From Vagococcus fluvialis (lineage in GTDB: Bacteria > Bacillota > Bacilli > Lactobacillales > Vagococcaceae), in the NCBI RefSeq assembly GCF_003337315.1, contig NZ_QPJV01000005.1, forward strand, positions 1-64,000: DNA of 64,000 nt, in the 5' to 3' direction. Below the pieces are notes generated by a model, which ran no database searches, had not been told where the DNA came from, and saw only the letters and a list, made by a program, of their open reading frames with translations. The position numbers were made by a program, and so were the translations under genes. Positions 55,911 to 64,000 of this stretch are shown here, one piece after another. Positions within the stretch are counted from its first letter, which is position 1. Every line of letters begins with the position of its first letter.

Positions 55911-56525
55911 TTACTCTCCTTCTGTATCTATTTTACTTCCTGTTCCACCCTCTAGAACTCCATCTGATTTAAAGACAGATACAATCGTTCCAAAGAAACA
56001 TTTTACGTCCATCGAAAAACTTTCTCTTTCTACATAATAGCCATCTAATTGAGCTTTGTAGTCAATTTCTAGTTCATCACGTCCATTAATTTGTGCCCAG
56101 CCTGTAAGACCAGGTCTAATATCATTAGCACCGTACTTATCACGTTCTTCAATTAAGTCATCTTGATTCCACAAAGCTGGTCTTGGTCCTATGACTGCCA
56201 TATCACCTTTTAAAATATTAAAAAGCTGCGGCAGCTCATCTAAACTCGTTTTACGTAGAAACTTACCAACTTTAGTAATGAAAAAGTCTGAATTTTCAAG
56301 TAAGTGAGTCGGCATTTCTTTTGGTGTATCTATTTTCATGGTTCTAAATTTATAAATATTAAATAGTTTTTTATTTTTACCAACCCTCTTTTGAGTAAAG
56401 ATTACTGGTCCCTTTGAATCTATTTTTATAGCTATCACCAGTATCAATAAAATTGGTGACAATACTATAATCCCTAAAAGTGATAGTAAAAAATCAACTA
56501 TTCTTTTTAATCCTTTTTTGTACAT
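55911..56525 (-). CDS. Initiating undecaprenyl-phosphate sugar-1-phosphate transferase
   Basis: The 204-residue protein has one N-terminal re-entrant hydrophobic segment (RIVDFLLSLLGIIVLSPILLILVIAIKI) followed by the PglC-type catalytic core. IFTQKRVGKNKKLFNIYKFRTMK, RKTSLDELPQLFNILKGDMAVIGPRP with the catalytic DE pair, and RPGLTGWAQINGRDELEIDYKAQLDGYYV are all present. It starts repeat-unit synthesis by placing a sugar phosphate on the lipid carrier. The short form, lacking extra N-terminal helices, usually takes 6-deoxy-HexNAc or similar, in line with the CapD-like gene beside it. GAGGAA precedes ATG. Confidence 0.93.
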   Translation of the reverse strand: MYKKGLKRIVDFLLSLLGIIVLSPILLILVIAIKIDSKGPVIFTQKRVGKNKKLFNIYKFRTMKIDTPKEMPTHLLENSDFFITKVGKFLRKTSLDELPQLFNILKGDMAVIGPRPALWNQDDLIEERDKYGANDIRPGLTGWAQINGRDELEIDYKAQLDGYYVERESFSMDVKCFFGTIVSVFKSDGVLEGGTGSKIDTEGE

Positions 56526-56527
56526 AC

Positions 56528-58345
56528 TTATTCCTCACTTGATTTATTCGCAAAATAAACTAACTCACGTGCTAAGGCTTCTTCATTATTAGGTAATGAG
56601 TTAACTTTTTTCATTACTTCTTCAAAGCTAAAGCCTTTAACATTACCAACAAAAATCTTTTCATGAACTTGATTAGCTGATTTTTCTTTATCTACTAATA
56701 ATTCTTCATATAATTTTTCTCCAGGTCTGATACCTGTTTCAATGATGCCGATTTCTTCTTCTGTATAGCCACTTAATTTAATTACTTTTTTAGCTAGGTC
56801 GTAGATTTTGACAGGCTCACCCATATCTAAAATAAAAATTTCGCCACCTTTAGCTAAGGCTCCTGATTGGATAACTAAGCGACTTGCCTCAGGTATTGTC
56901 ATAAAGTAACGAGTCATTCTAAAGTCAGTAACTGTTAAAGGACCACCTTTAGCGACTTGCTCTTTAAATAATGGCACAACACTTCCACGACTTCCTAATA
57001 CATTTCCAAATCGAACAGCTGAGAATTTAGTAACACCCTTACCATTTAGTCCAGTAACAATCATCTCTGCTACACGTTTCGTTGCTCCCATTACATTAGG
57101 AGGATTGACAGCTTTGTCTGTTGATATCATGACAAATGATTTCACTTGATTATTTAAAGCTGCTTCAGCGACATTTTTTGTACCATAAATATTATTCTTT
57201 AAAGCTTCTGACGGATTATATTCCATTAAAGGTACATGTTTATGAGCTGCTGCGTGATAAACGATATCTGGTCTAAAATCTGCCATCACTTGGTTCATTC
57301 GATTTTCATCTCTGATTTCAGCTATAATTGGTACTATTTCAGTATTTTTATCTCTACATTTTTGTCGTAATTCTTTTTCAATTAAATAAATTGAATTTTC
57401 ACCATGACCTAATAGTAATAATCGCTTAGGAGAAAATTGCATAACTTGGCGACATATTTCTGACCCAATGGAACCACCAGCACCAGTTACTAAAATAACT
57501 TGATTCGTAATTTGAGTCTTGATGATATCCATATCTAGCTTCACTTCATCTCGGCCAAGTAAATCTACTACGTCTATTTCTCTTAACTTAGTCACAGAGA
57601 TTTTTCCTGTAGCTAACTCCTCTAAAGAAGGGATAGTATATAACTTCACATTTAAAGGGTTAACAACATCTAATAAATGCTCATACTGCTCAGCCGTCAT
57701 TGAAGGGATTGCCACAGTCAGAGTAGTCACATCATACTCTTTAACTAACCTTGGTAAGTCATCAATACAGCCTAATACTTTTTTATCTAATAAAACTGTT
57801 TTATATTTGTTAATATCATCATCAATAAATCCCATAATATCTAAATGTGTTTTGTTACTATTATTTTTCATAGAATTATAAAGTAACTCACCAGCTTTTC
57901 CTGCCCCAATAATAAAAGCATTCTCGTCCGCATCTTCTTTTGTAAATCCTTTTCTTATTTGATTTTCGACAATTATTCGCCAAATTATTCGACTGCTTAT
58001 AATCAAAACTAAAGAAATAAAATAAGATGAGATTGTTTGGTTCAAATCTGCAAAGGTACTTTTTTGCCAAACAAAAAATAATAACTCAAAGCCACTTGCT
58101 AAAGTGACTGCAAAAAAGATAGAAATAATCGAGCTAATTCCTGTATAGCGATTAATCCGATTAAACACATTAAATAGATAGCCAAATAAGGTATACAGAG
58201 TCCACTGAATAATCAGTGAGAGCACCATATACCTTCTTGAAACTGGCATCATTGAATTTAAATAGATATTACTAATTAACCCCGCAAAAATAATAATTAA
58301 TGAATCGATTGATAATATGATAGTAATTTTTGTTCTTCTACTCAT
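56528..58345 (-). CDS. CapD-like UDP-sugar 4,6-dehydratase with membrane domain
   Basis: The 605-residue protein has four N-terminal helices (about 1-120), a CoA-binding-like Rossmann region (about 140-260) and an SDR catalytic domain (about 280-560). TGAGGSIGSEICRQ is the NAD loop, HAAAHKHVPLMEYNPSEA follows, and FVMISTDKAVNPPNVMGATKR carries the dehydratase active site. FlaA1/CapD/PglF relatives convert UDP-GlcNAc to UDP-4-keto-6-deoxy sugars. It probably supplies the first sugar for the initiating transferase directly downstream, after reduction by the SDR at 55011. Confidence 0.93.
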   Translation of the reverse strand: MSRRTKITIILSIDSLIIIFAGLISNIYLNSMMPVSRRYMVLSLIIQWTLYTLFGYLFNVFNRINRYTGISSIISIFFAVTLASGFELLFFVWQKSTFADLNQTISSYFISLVLIISSRIIWRIIVENQIRKGFTKEDADENAFIIGAGKAGELLYNSMKNNSNKTHLDIMGFIDDDINKYKTVLLDKKVLGCIDDLPRLVKEYDVTTLTVAIPSMTAEQYEHLLDVVNPLNVKLYTIPSLEELATGKISVTKLREIDVVDLLGRDEVKLDMDIIKTQITNQVILVTGAGGSIGSEICRQVMQFSPKRLLLLGHGENSIYLIEKELRQKCRDKNTEIVPIIAEIRDENRMNQVMADFRPDIVYHAAAHKHVPLMEYNPSEALKNNIYGTKNVAEAALNNQVKSFVMISTDKAVNPPNVMGATKRVAEMIVTGLNGKGVTKFSAVRFGNVLGSRGSVVPLFKEQVAKGGPLTVTDFRMTRYFMTIPEASRLVIQSGALAKGGEIFILDMGEPVKIYDLAKKVIKLSGYTEEEIGIIETGIRPGEKLYEELLVDKEKSANQVHEKIFVGNVKGFSFEEVMKKVNSLPNNEEALARELVYFANKSSEE

Positions 58346-58401
58346 AACTTTTCCACCTAACCAACAATAGTAATTTTTAACCTTCCTTTTTTAACTGAAA
58401 T

Positions 58402-59169
58402 TTAACCAAAAAAGCTAAATTTCTTTTTATACTCTTCAGGTGGACTTTTTGTTACCTTTTCCCCATTAACAATGTCTTTAACAACTTGCTGATATTTTTC
58501 CACTTTGTTTATACCAAATTCTTTTTCTAATTTAGCGTATGCTTCTTTTGTATAAAAGTTACGCCCTTTGAGATTATGTGCATCTGAGGCTAACATATGA
58601 GCTAAATTGCACTCAATCATCCCTTTAGCTACTCTTTGGATTTCTTTACCAAACTGTCCGACGTAACTCCCACAAGTCACTTGAGATAGACAGCCCATTT
58701 CAATTAGAGGAATCATTAAATTAGGATTCTTCATAATTTGAGCATTTCTCTCAGGATGGACAATAATCGGTGTATATCCATTAGTACATAATTCAAATAA
58801 TACGCGGTGGGCGTATATTGGGACTTCCATAGATGGAAACTCGATTAATATATATGTGTCATCTAAATCTGTAAAAAGAATATCATTTTGAGAGATTCTT
58901 CTTAATAAATCTGGTGACATCCTTACCTCTTGACCTTCAAAGAGAGTCAAAGGGATTTCCTTTTCATCAAGTACTGCTTGAAGTTCGGCTACTTTCAAAA
59001 TGACTTCATGTTTAGGATTTAAATACACCCCATTGTTATGATGGGGTGTACAAAGAATATGAGTGATTCCCTCAGAGACAGCAGCTCGTGCCATCTCTAG
59101 AGAAGCCTCCAAGGTTTGCGCCCCATCGTCAACGCCAGGTAATATATGACAATGTATATCGACTAACAT
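58402..59169 (-). CDS. cpsB: Capsule tyrosine phosphatase, PHP family (CpsB/YwqE-like)
   Basis: The protein has 255 residues from ATG at 59169. LVDIHCHILPGVDDGAQTLEASLEMA is the first metal-binding PHP motif; CTPHHNNGVY, FEGQEVRM, VHPERN and HMLASDAHNLKGR complete the manganese site. CpsB removes phosphate from the CpsD kinase and thereby controls polymer length. A TTG two codons earlier is discounted, because AAAGGAA is correctly spaced to the ATG. It is third in the cpsC-D-B start of the operon. Confidence 0.94.
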   Translation of the reverse strand: MLVDIHCHILPGVDDGAQTLEASLEMARAAVSEGITHILCTPHHNNGVYLNPKHEVILKVAELQAVLDEKEIPLTLFEGQEVRMSPDLLRRISQNDILFTDLDDTYILIEFPSMEVPIYAHRVLFELCTNGYTPIIVHPERNAQIMKNPNLMIPLIEMGCLSQVTCGSYVGQFGKEIQRVAKGMIECNLAHMLASDAHNLKGRNFYTKEAYAKLEKEFGINKVEKYQQVVKDIVNGEKVTKSPPEEYKKKFSFFG

Positions 59170-59189
59170 ACGCAAATTTCCTTTCTTTT

Positions 59190-59885
59190 TTAAGACTGAT
59201 AATAACCATAATTTTGTTCTGTAATTTCACCTGTGTAGATAGATCCAATAATATTAGCATCTACTTGATCTAATAATTTTACAGCTCGCTCTAAACCAGA
59301 TTTTTCTGTTTGATCTTCTCTTACTACAAGTAGGGCCCCATCTACTTGAGAGGCGATTAACTGTGCATCTGTTACTGTTCCTACAGGAGGTACATCAAAG
59401 ATAATAAAGTCATACTCTTGTTTTAAAATATGTAAGACTTTTCTCATTCGACTAGATGCAAGTAACTCTGATGGATTTGGTGAGATTGGCCCACTTGTAA
59501 TTAAATCTAGGTTACGCACATCACTAGGTTGGATTACTTCGCCAAGTGACATACGACGAATACTTAATAAACTACTCAATCCTTTTGTATTTTCCATATA
59601 GAAACTTCTATGAACAGTTGGTCTTCTTAAGTCTGCATCTACTAGTACAGTTTTCATGCCTGATTGAGCAAAAGCAATTGCTAAGTTAGCTGATGTGGTT
59701 GACTTACCTTCTGAAGGTCCAGCTGATGTCACGATAATACTTTGAGTTTGATTTTCAACACTTGAATATAAAATATTCGTTCTAATTGTTCTAAATTGCT
59801 CAGATATATTTGACATTGGGTCAACTACCGTAAACAAGGTTGCTTGTTCTGGAGCTGCCAATTTAGTCTGTTTATTTTTTGCCAT
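59190..59885 (-). CDS. cpsD: Capsule tyrosine kinase (CpsD/CapB-like BY-kinase)
   Basis: The 231-residue BY-kinase has Walker A SAGPSEGKSTTSANLA, Walker A' VLVDADLRRPTVH and Walker B FIIFDVPPVGTVTDA. The C-terminus EQNYGYYQS carries the tyrosines that are autophosphorylated. It works with the membrane activator CpsC, encoded just upstream, and with the phosphatase CpsB downstream. AGGAGAG precedes ATG. Confidence 0.95.
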   Translation of the reverse strand: MAKNKQTKLAAPEQATLFTVVDPMSNISEQFRTIRTNILYSSVENQTQSIIVTSAGPSEGKSTTSANLAIAFAQSGMKTVLVDADLRRPTVHRSFYMENTKGLSSLLSIRRMSLGEVIQPSDVRNLDLITSGPISPNPSELLASSRMRKVLHILKQEYDFIIFDVPPVGTVTDAQLIASQVDGALLVVREDQTEKSGLERAVKLLDQVDANIIGSIYTGEITEQNYGYYQS

Positions 59886-59913
59886 TAGTACTCTCCTCTT
59901 AACTTCACTAAAC

Positions 59914-60861
59914 TTATCTTTTCACGCGGCTTAATCCAGCGACTGAATGACGATTTTTGCGACCATCTATAACTGGTGTGTCATCTAACTCTATACGATT
60001 AATTTTAATTTCTGATAAATCAATCGTCTGATCTAAATCACGACCATCTTTAATTCTTGATAAGTCTTGATCTAATCCATCTACTCCGTCATCTAAATTA
60101 AAGACATCATCAATAGTCTCAGTTGTTAAGTTAACTGATTTTAAGGCTGATTTTTGGTGTTTTTGAATATCTTTAAGTTCTTTTGAAGCTAATAATGGAA
60201 TATGACCTAATACTGGAATATTTAAGGTTTCTGTTACATACTCAACAGATTTTACTGTGCGATTAAATAATTGGCTTAAAAGTGCTAACCCAACACCAAT
60301 GATTAAGCCTAAAATCCCACCAATAGCAAGATTGACTTTTTTATTAGGTGATACTGGATTAGTTGAAGGTGAGGCTTCTGAAATAATCGAAACTTTATCG
60401 GCTTCTGTGTACTCTTTAGCTTCTTGTTTAAAAATAGCTGATACTACATTAGCCACTGTTGCGGCTTCATTTGGATTTTCTGAAGTCGCTACAATTGAGA
60501 ACATTTGAGAGCTTTGCGTTTGCTCTACGTTAATCATATTTTTCACATCTTCAGATGTTCCTTTAAAACCAATTTCTTTTTCTAATTGTTCTCTTGCTGC
60601 ATCTGTTACGACTTTCCCTTTAATAAAGTCTTTATAAGTATTAATCATCATTAAGTTACTATTAATGTTATCAGTACTTACATTACTATCTTTATTAGCT
60701 GATGTTGCGATTAATTGAGATGTGGCATTGTATTTTGGTGTTATGACAAATAACGTTAAAATAGCAGCAATCCCAATTCCAACAAAAAACATTGAAACAA
60801 TCAATGTTGCTTTCTTTTTTAATAAACTGAAAATCTCTTGTAAACTTACTGTTTCTTCCAT
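59914..60861 (-). CDS. cpsC: Capsule chain-length regulator / kinase activator (CpsC/Wzz-like)
   Basis: The protein has 315 residues from ATG at 60861. There are two membrane helices (about 17-40 and 172-195) around an extracellular Wzz domain, and the proline-rich SPSTNPVSPNKKV comes before the second helix. The cytoplasmic tail is long (about 120 residues), with KDIQKHQKSALKS and several Asp-rich stretches, longer than in streptococcal CpsC. Such tails activate the BY-kinase. GGAGG sits five bases before this ATG; the ATG one codon earlier and a TTG further up are too close to it. It is the first gene of the operon behind the promoter and hairpin at 60947-61012. Confidence 0.92.
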   Translation of the reverse strand: MEETVSLQEIFSLLKKKATLIVSMFFVGIGIAAILTLFVITPKYNATSQLIATSANKDSNVSTDNINSNLMMINTYKDFIKGKVVTDAAREQLEKEIGFKGTSEDVKNMINVEQTQSSQMFSIVATSENPNEAATVANVVSAIFKQEAKEYTEADKVSIISEASPSTNPVSPNKKVNLAIGGILGLIIGVGLALLSQLFNRTVKSVEYVTETLNIPVLGHIPLLASKELKDIQKHQKSALKSVNLTTETIDDVFNLDDGVDGLDQDLSRIKDGRDLDQTIDLSEIKINRIELDDTPVIDGRKNRHSVAGLSRVKR

Positions 60862-60946
60862 CATTTCCTCCAAATAGTATCTATTCTTAATTTTGTATTG
60901 TAGTCTATTTTCATCCTTTTTTTCATAGTTCCTTATCTTAGAACCA

Positions 60947-60977
60947 CAAAAAAAGGAGCTAATAGTCGCTCCTCTTT
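60947..60977 (-). terminator. Terminator-like hairpin in the capsule operon leader
   Basis: Minus-strand AGGAGC / GCTCCT (with extra A-T pairs and one bulge) around GACTATTA, followed by seven T. It begins at, or within a few bases of, the transcription start expected from the promoter at 60978-61006, and about 85 bases before cpsC. Confidence 0.75.
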
Positions 60978-61012
60978 ATAATAGAGGTAAACTATGGTTA
61001 ATTCAATAGTTT
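60978..61012 (-). promoter_or_regulatory. Capsule operon promoter with dyad over the -35
   Basis: On the minus strand TTGAAT (61001-61006), 17 bases, TATTAT (60978-60983). A 7-bp inverted repeat, AAACTAT (60989-60995) and ATAGTTT (61006-61012), is centred on the -35 and could bind a repressor. Confidence 0.6.
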
Positions 61013-61120
61013 TTTCTATTAAAAACACACTTATTTTCTTATTTTATATAATTATCTAATTTAATAATCAGATATAGATATTTGGCATGTGAAAATGCCC
61101 AAAATATTCACAAACAAATC

Positions 61121-61143
61121 GAGGGTTAAATAAATTAACCCTC
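61121..61143 (-). terminator. Terminator after the TagF/GW/GT4 gene
   Basis: A 9-bp stem (GAGGGTTAA / TTAACCCTC) overlaps the stop at 61135 and exits into GATTTGTTTG. A second, bulged hairpin (TTTGGCAT / ATGCCCAAA) lies at 61081-61103. Confidence 0.6.
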
Positions 61144-64000
61144 TAATTGTTTATAAAATTCTTTTAAAGCTAATTCGTTGTATTCATATGGATCAAAGTT
61201 TTTAAAATCAGATTGTTCTTTAGACATCATACTGATTAAACCGTCAGTTACACCCTTAACATCATTTGTTTTAGTTAGTAAACCATACTCACCGTTTTGT
61301 AAAACATCGCGACAAGCCGGGATATCTGTTGAGACACATTTCATTTGTAATGTTAAAGCCTCTACTAAAACTAAAGATTGCCCTTCGTAAAGAGAAGTCA
61401 GAGCAAATATATCACACTGTTTCATAAACTCAAAAGGATTGTAGACTTGACCAAGCAATGTTACTTTCTCTTTTAAGCCTAGTGTGCTGATTTCTTTTTC
61501 TAGTTTAGCGGCTTCAACCCCTGCTCCTATAACATATAGATGACTTTTTGGATATGTTTTTTGATACTCGCTAAAAGCTTGAATTAAAACAATCTGGTTT
61601 TTCTCAGGTGAAAGTCTACCTACAGTTACAATATTGCTTACATCAGGATTTGGATAAGAGAAAACTTGTCCTTCTGCATTTGTAATTCCTGTAACCTCTT
61701 CAAAAACTAAATCTTCTTTTCCTACCCATAGCTCTTTTCCTTCATAACTAACAAGTAAAAAGTCTCTTTCTAGTGACGTTTTAGCTTCTTTTATCACTTG
61801 ATACTGAGTTAAAGCTTTAATTTCTTGACCTTTATTTTTGATACAATCTGAAAGAGTTGGATAGACAGTTATCAGTAACTCTTTACTAGTTGCTATATAC
61901 ATTGCCTCTTTCTCAAAGATAATCTCTTCATCCTTTAAACTAGTTAATTTTAAGTTCTCTTCTTTAATCCATAATGTTTTATGGTTCTCAGTGAGAATTT
62001 CAAACCATCTACCATTAGATGTTGTACTTAAAGACTTAACATACAAGACTTCTACTTCACCTAACTGGATAGGGTTTATTGTTTCCATTGGCTTTTCATA
62101 GGCTGTTAAAGCTTTAACCTCAGCCTGTCTATAGTAGCCTGATAAGATTTCTTTTTTCAGCGGTCTAATAGCTATTTCTTTCAACTTATCTTTGTGCTGT
62201 AAGTGATTTGGAACTTTCACTAGCTGTCGCAAGATTTTAACAATAAGACTCGCTTTTTTATTGGGAGATAACTTTTTAGACCAGGTAATTTTATTTTTAG
62301 GTACCCAACCTAAGTCTTTCCCTTTTAAAGTAACTAAGACAGAAGTCCCCTCTTCAGTAACAACTTCTTTGGTAATATCCACATAAACATTCCGTAACTC
62401 TGCTGCTGTACTTAGTGGCACACTTTTTTCTAATCCTATTGGTTCTGAATAAAAATCATCATCGGTATACGTATTTAACTTACCAAAGTTTGAAACTGAT
62501 TTTTCAGATAAGATACTAACTGGAGATACACTTACCTCTTTGGCTTTTATCCATCCTAGGTATATATGGTCTTGACTAATTTTATAGTAGGTTTCATCCT
62601 GATAAACAAATTTACCTAAAACAGACACCTCATCAGAAGTTAAATATTTTTCCTTAATACTTCCTAAGGTCATATCTGGTCTTGTTGACTTAATTAGTAA
62701 TTTTTTTTCTGGTCTGTTCAGTCTCCCAGAACGAACAAACATTATCGTTTGAGCCACTTCTTTTACTATCGGTCTTTGTTCATTAATTGTTAAGATTTTC
62801 TTTATGTTTATTGTATTCGTTGCATAAGTAAATTTTTCAGCAGCTGCATATTCTTTTAATTGTTCTTTATTAATTTCCATAATTGATTCTGAAACAGAAA
62901 CTAATTTATCATAACGGTCATAGACACTAAATTGGCCCAACAAATTAATTTTATGGATTTTTTTGCCATTAACAGTTCTCTCTTGGTCTAATTTCATATC
63001 ACTATGTAGATAACAAACATAATGTTTTGTCTGTGATGCTAAAATCAGCTTACTCCAATGTAGACTGTAACCACTAAAATCAATCGCAACATCAAAATTA
63101 GGTGTTCCCATTAATCTATTTAACTCACGCTTATAGATTTCCTCAGGATACTGTTCTTCTTTTCCTTTTTTGACACCATTAAAATGAATTTTTAAGTCTC
63201 TATAATGCTCCTTAATGGTAAATAAAGGAACATCATAACGAAAAAGTAAAGTCACATTCTCCGGAACACTGGCAACATTTTTTATTTGTTCTGGCATTGA
63301 TAGATTATCTAGTAATAAAACTACTCTGTACTGACTATAATCAATTGTCTGCATTAAATTAAGGAAGCTACTTGTGATTCCATTATTTCTTAGGCCACCT
63401 GGATAAATCAGTAGACTTTTTTTAGTTGTATCTGGTCCAATGACTACTACATTAGGTAAGCTTTTTTTATTAAAGATAATATTAACAATTCTTTCTGTCA
63501 CAAAACCATCATCATAACAAACAAATTTTTCTTTACATTTGTCATAATTAGCTTGATAGTTAGTAACATCATTTTCCAGATTTTCAATATTAACTAATAA
63601 TTCATCAATGTTAAATGCCACTGCTCCTGGTAACTCTTCATATTCAAAATATTTACCACGTTGATTTGAATACAAATCATCATCCCAACAATAAAATAGG
63701 ATTGGCTTATCAGTTACTAAGTAATCAAAGAATATACTGGAGTAATCTGTGATTAACAAATCAGTGATACCTAAGAGTTTATTTGTATCAATCACATCTG
63801 GAATTAAAAATGGTCTTAATGCGACATTTTTTTTAGCTTCATCGTAAAGAAATGGATGAACTTTGACTAAAACATTGTAGCTATCATCAAATTTTTCTCT
63901 AACGAGTTCCATCTCACTTTGAATTTGTTTAACTTCATCAGAGAAAGTTGCTGGATCATTTAATTTACAGGTTGGTGTATATAGCATTATTTTTTTGCTT
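61135..64000 (-). CDS. TagF/GT4 fusion with GW/SH3-like modules inside the GT-B fold (5' end outside window)
   Basis: The frame is open to the window edge, and SKKIMLYTPT at the edge matches KKKYILYAPT near residue 222 of the protein at 128-2629, so about 220 residues are missing. Numbering from the first visible Met: the TagF-type domain ends near 180 (LLITDYSSIFFDYL at about 77-90). The first GT-B half follows (KKSLLIYPGGLRNNGITSSF, about 189-410). Next come about four GW/SH3-like modules (about 415-780, marked by LGWIKAKEV, LGWVPKNKI, LWIKEENL and LWVGKEDL). The second GT-B half closes the protein (VTVGRLSPEKNQ, LTSLYEGQSLVLVEAL). No signal peptide is expected, so the modules would act in the cytoplasm, perhaps holding the growing teichoic chain. 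Confidence 0.85.
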   Translation of the reverse strand, partial: SKKIMLYTPTCKLNDPATFSDEVKQIQSEMELVREKFDDSYNVLVKVHPFLYDEAKKNVALRPFLIPDVIDTNKLLGITDLLITDYSSIFFDYLVTDKPILFYCWDDDLYSNQRGKYFEYEELPGAVAFNIDELLVNIENLENDVTNYQANYDKCKEKFVCYDDGFVTERIVNIIFNKKSLPNVVVIGPDTTKKSLLIYPGGLRNNGITSSFLNLMQTIDYSQYRVVLLLDNLSMPEQIKNVASVPENVTLLFRYDVPLFTIKEHYRDLKIHFNGVKKGKEEQYPEEIYKRELNRLMGTPNFDVAIDFSGYSLHWSKLILASQTKHYVCYLHSDMKLDQERTVNGKKIHKINLLGQFSVYDRYDKLVSVSESIMEINKEQLKEYAAAEKFTYATNTINIKKILTINEQRPIVKEVAQTIMFVRSGRLNRPEKKLLIKSTRPDMTLGSIKEKYLTSDEVSVLGKFVYQDETYYKISQDHIYLGWIKAKEVSVSPVSILSEKSVSNFGKLNTYTDDDFYSEPIGLEKSVPLSTAAELRNVYVDITKEVVTEEGTSVLVTLKGKDLGWVPKNKITWSKKLSPNKKASLIVKILRQLVKVPNHLQHKDKLKEIAIRPLKKEILSGYYRQAEVKALTAYEKPMETINPIQLGEVEVLYVKSLSTTSNGRWFEILTENHKTLWIKEENLKLTSLKDEEIIFEKEAMYIATSKELLITVYPTLSDCIKNKGQEIKALTQYQVIKEAKTSLERDFLLVSYEGKELWVGKEDLVFEEVTGITNAEGQVFSYPNPDVSNIVTVGRLSPEKNQIVLIQAFSEYQKTYPKSHLYVIGAGVEAAKLEKEISTLGLKEKVTLLGQVYNPFEFMKQCDIFALTSLYEGQSLVLVEALTLQMKCVSTDIPACRDVLQNGEYGLLTKTNDVKGVTDGLISMMSKEQSDFKNFDPYEYNELALKEFYKQLEG

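Overview
The window looks like chromosome of a low-GC Gram-positive coccus of the Lactobacillales, most likely Enterococcaceae (Enterococcus or Vagococcus). The grounds are AT-rich DNA, AGGAGG-type ribosome sites, a WxL-protein locus with DUF916 partners and an LPxTG protein, GW-module autolysins, an Mga-type regulator, prfC, and a MutY without an iron-sulphur cluster. Genus is inference. I saw no rRNA, tRNA, CRISPR array or complete insertion sequence. Almost everything concerns building, decorating or cutting the cell envelope.

Layout. 1-5.8 kb: a TagF/GT4 fusion enzyme, a DUF2142 membrane protein and prfC. 5.9-10.9 kb: a broken SGNH hydrolase gene, then two sets of lipid-linked sugar transfer genes (GT2 enzymes, DUF2304, SMR-like flippase, large GT-C-like membrane protein). 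10.9-17 kb: two large secreted wall hydrolases (GH25 lysozyme and NlpC/P60 type) ending in 8 and 9 GW modules. 17.2-27.3 kb: housekeeping (CNNM-type protein, AI-2E permease, GNAT, lipoprotein, a third TagF-like enzyme, nucleotide phosphatase, mutY, recX, galU). 27.5-35.7 kb: an eight-gene WxL surface-complex operon headed by a resolvase-like protein that lacks its catalytic residues. 36.1-41.7 kb: Mga-like regulator, tagD, a ComK-like gene divergent from a sigma-factor/DUF1659/DUF2922/lysozyme set, and a universal stress protein.

41.8-64 kb: capsule/wall polysaccharide region, all on the minus strand. The rmlACBD genes plus an LCP ligase make and attach rhamnose polymer. A Wzx/Wzy-type operon (cpsC, cpsD, cpsB, CapD-like, initiating transferase, SDR, GTs, Wzy, Wzx) ends in three genes that read as one pathway: an N5-carboxyethyl-ornithine-synthase-like dehydrogenase, a TupA-type ATP-grasp ligase and UDP-glucose dehydrogenase. 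The inferred product is a polysaccharide whose glucuronic acid is amidated by an opine-type amino acid. At the right edge is a partial TagF/GT4 fusion with several GW/SH3-like modules inserted inside the GT-B fold.

The most notable unexplained structures are the uronate-amidation trio, the GW-in-glycosyltransferase protein, a near-identical inverted repeat bracketing the small WxL gene, a terminator-like hairpin sitting directly on the start site of the capsule operon, and the ComK/sigma/lysin neighbourhood. All homology calls were made by eye, without database searches.
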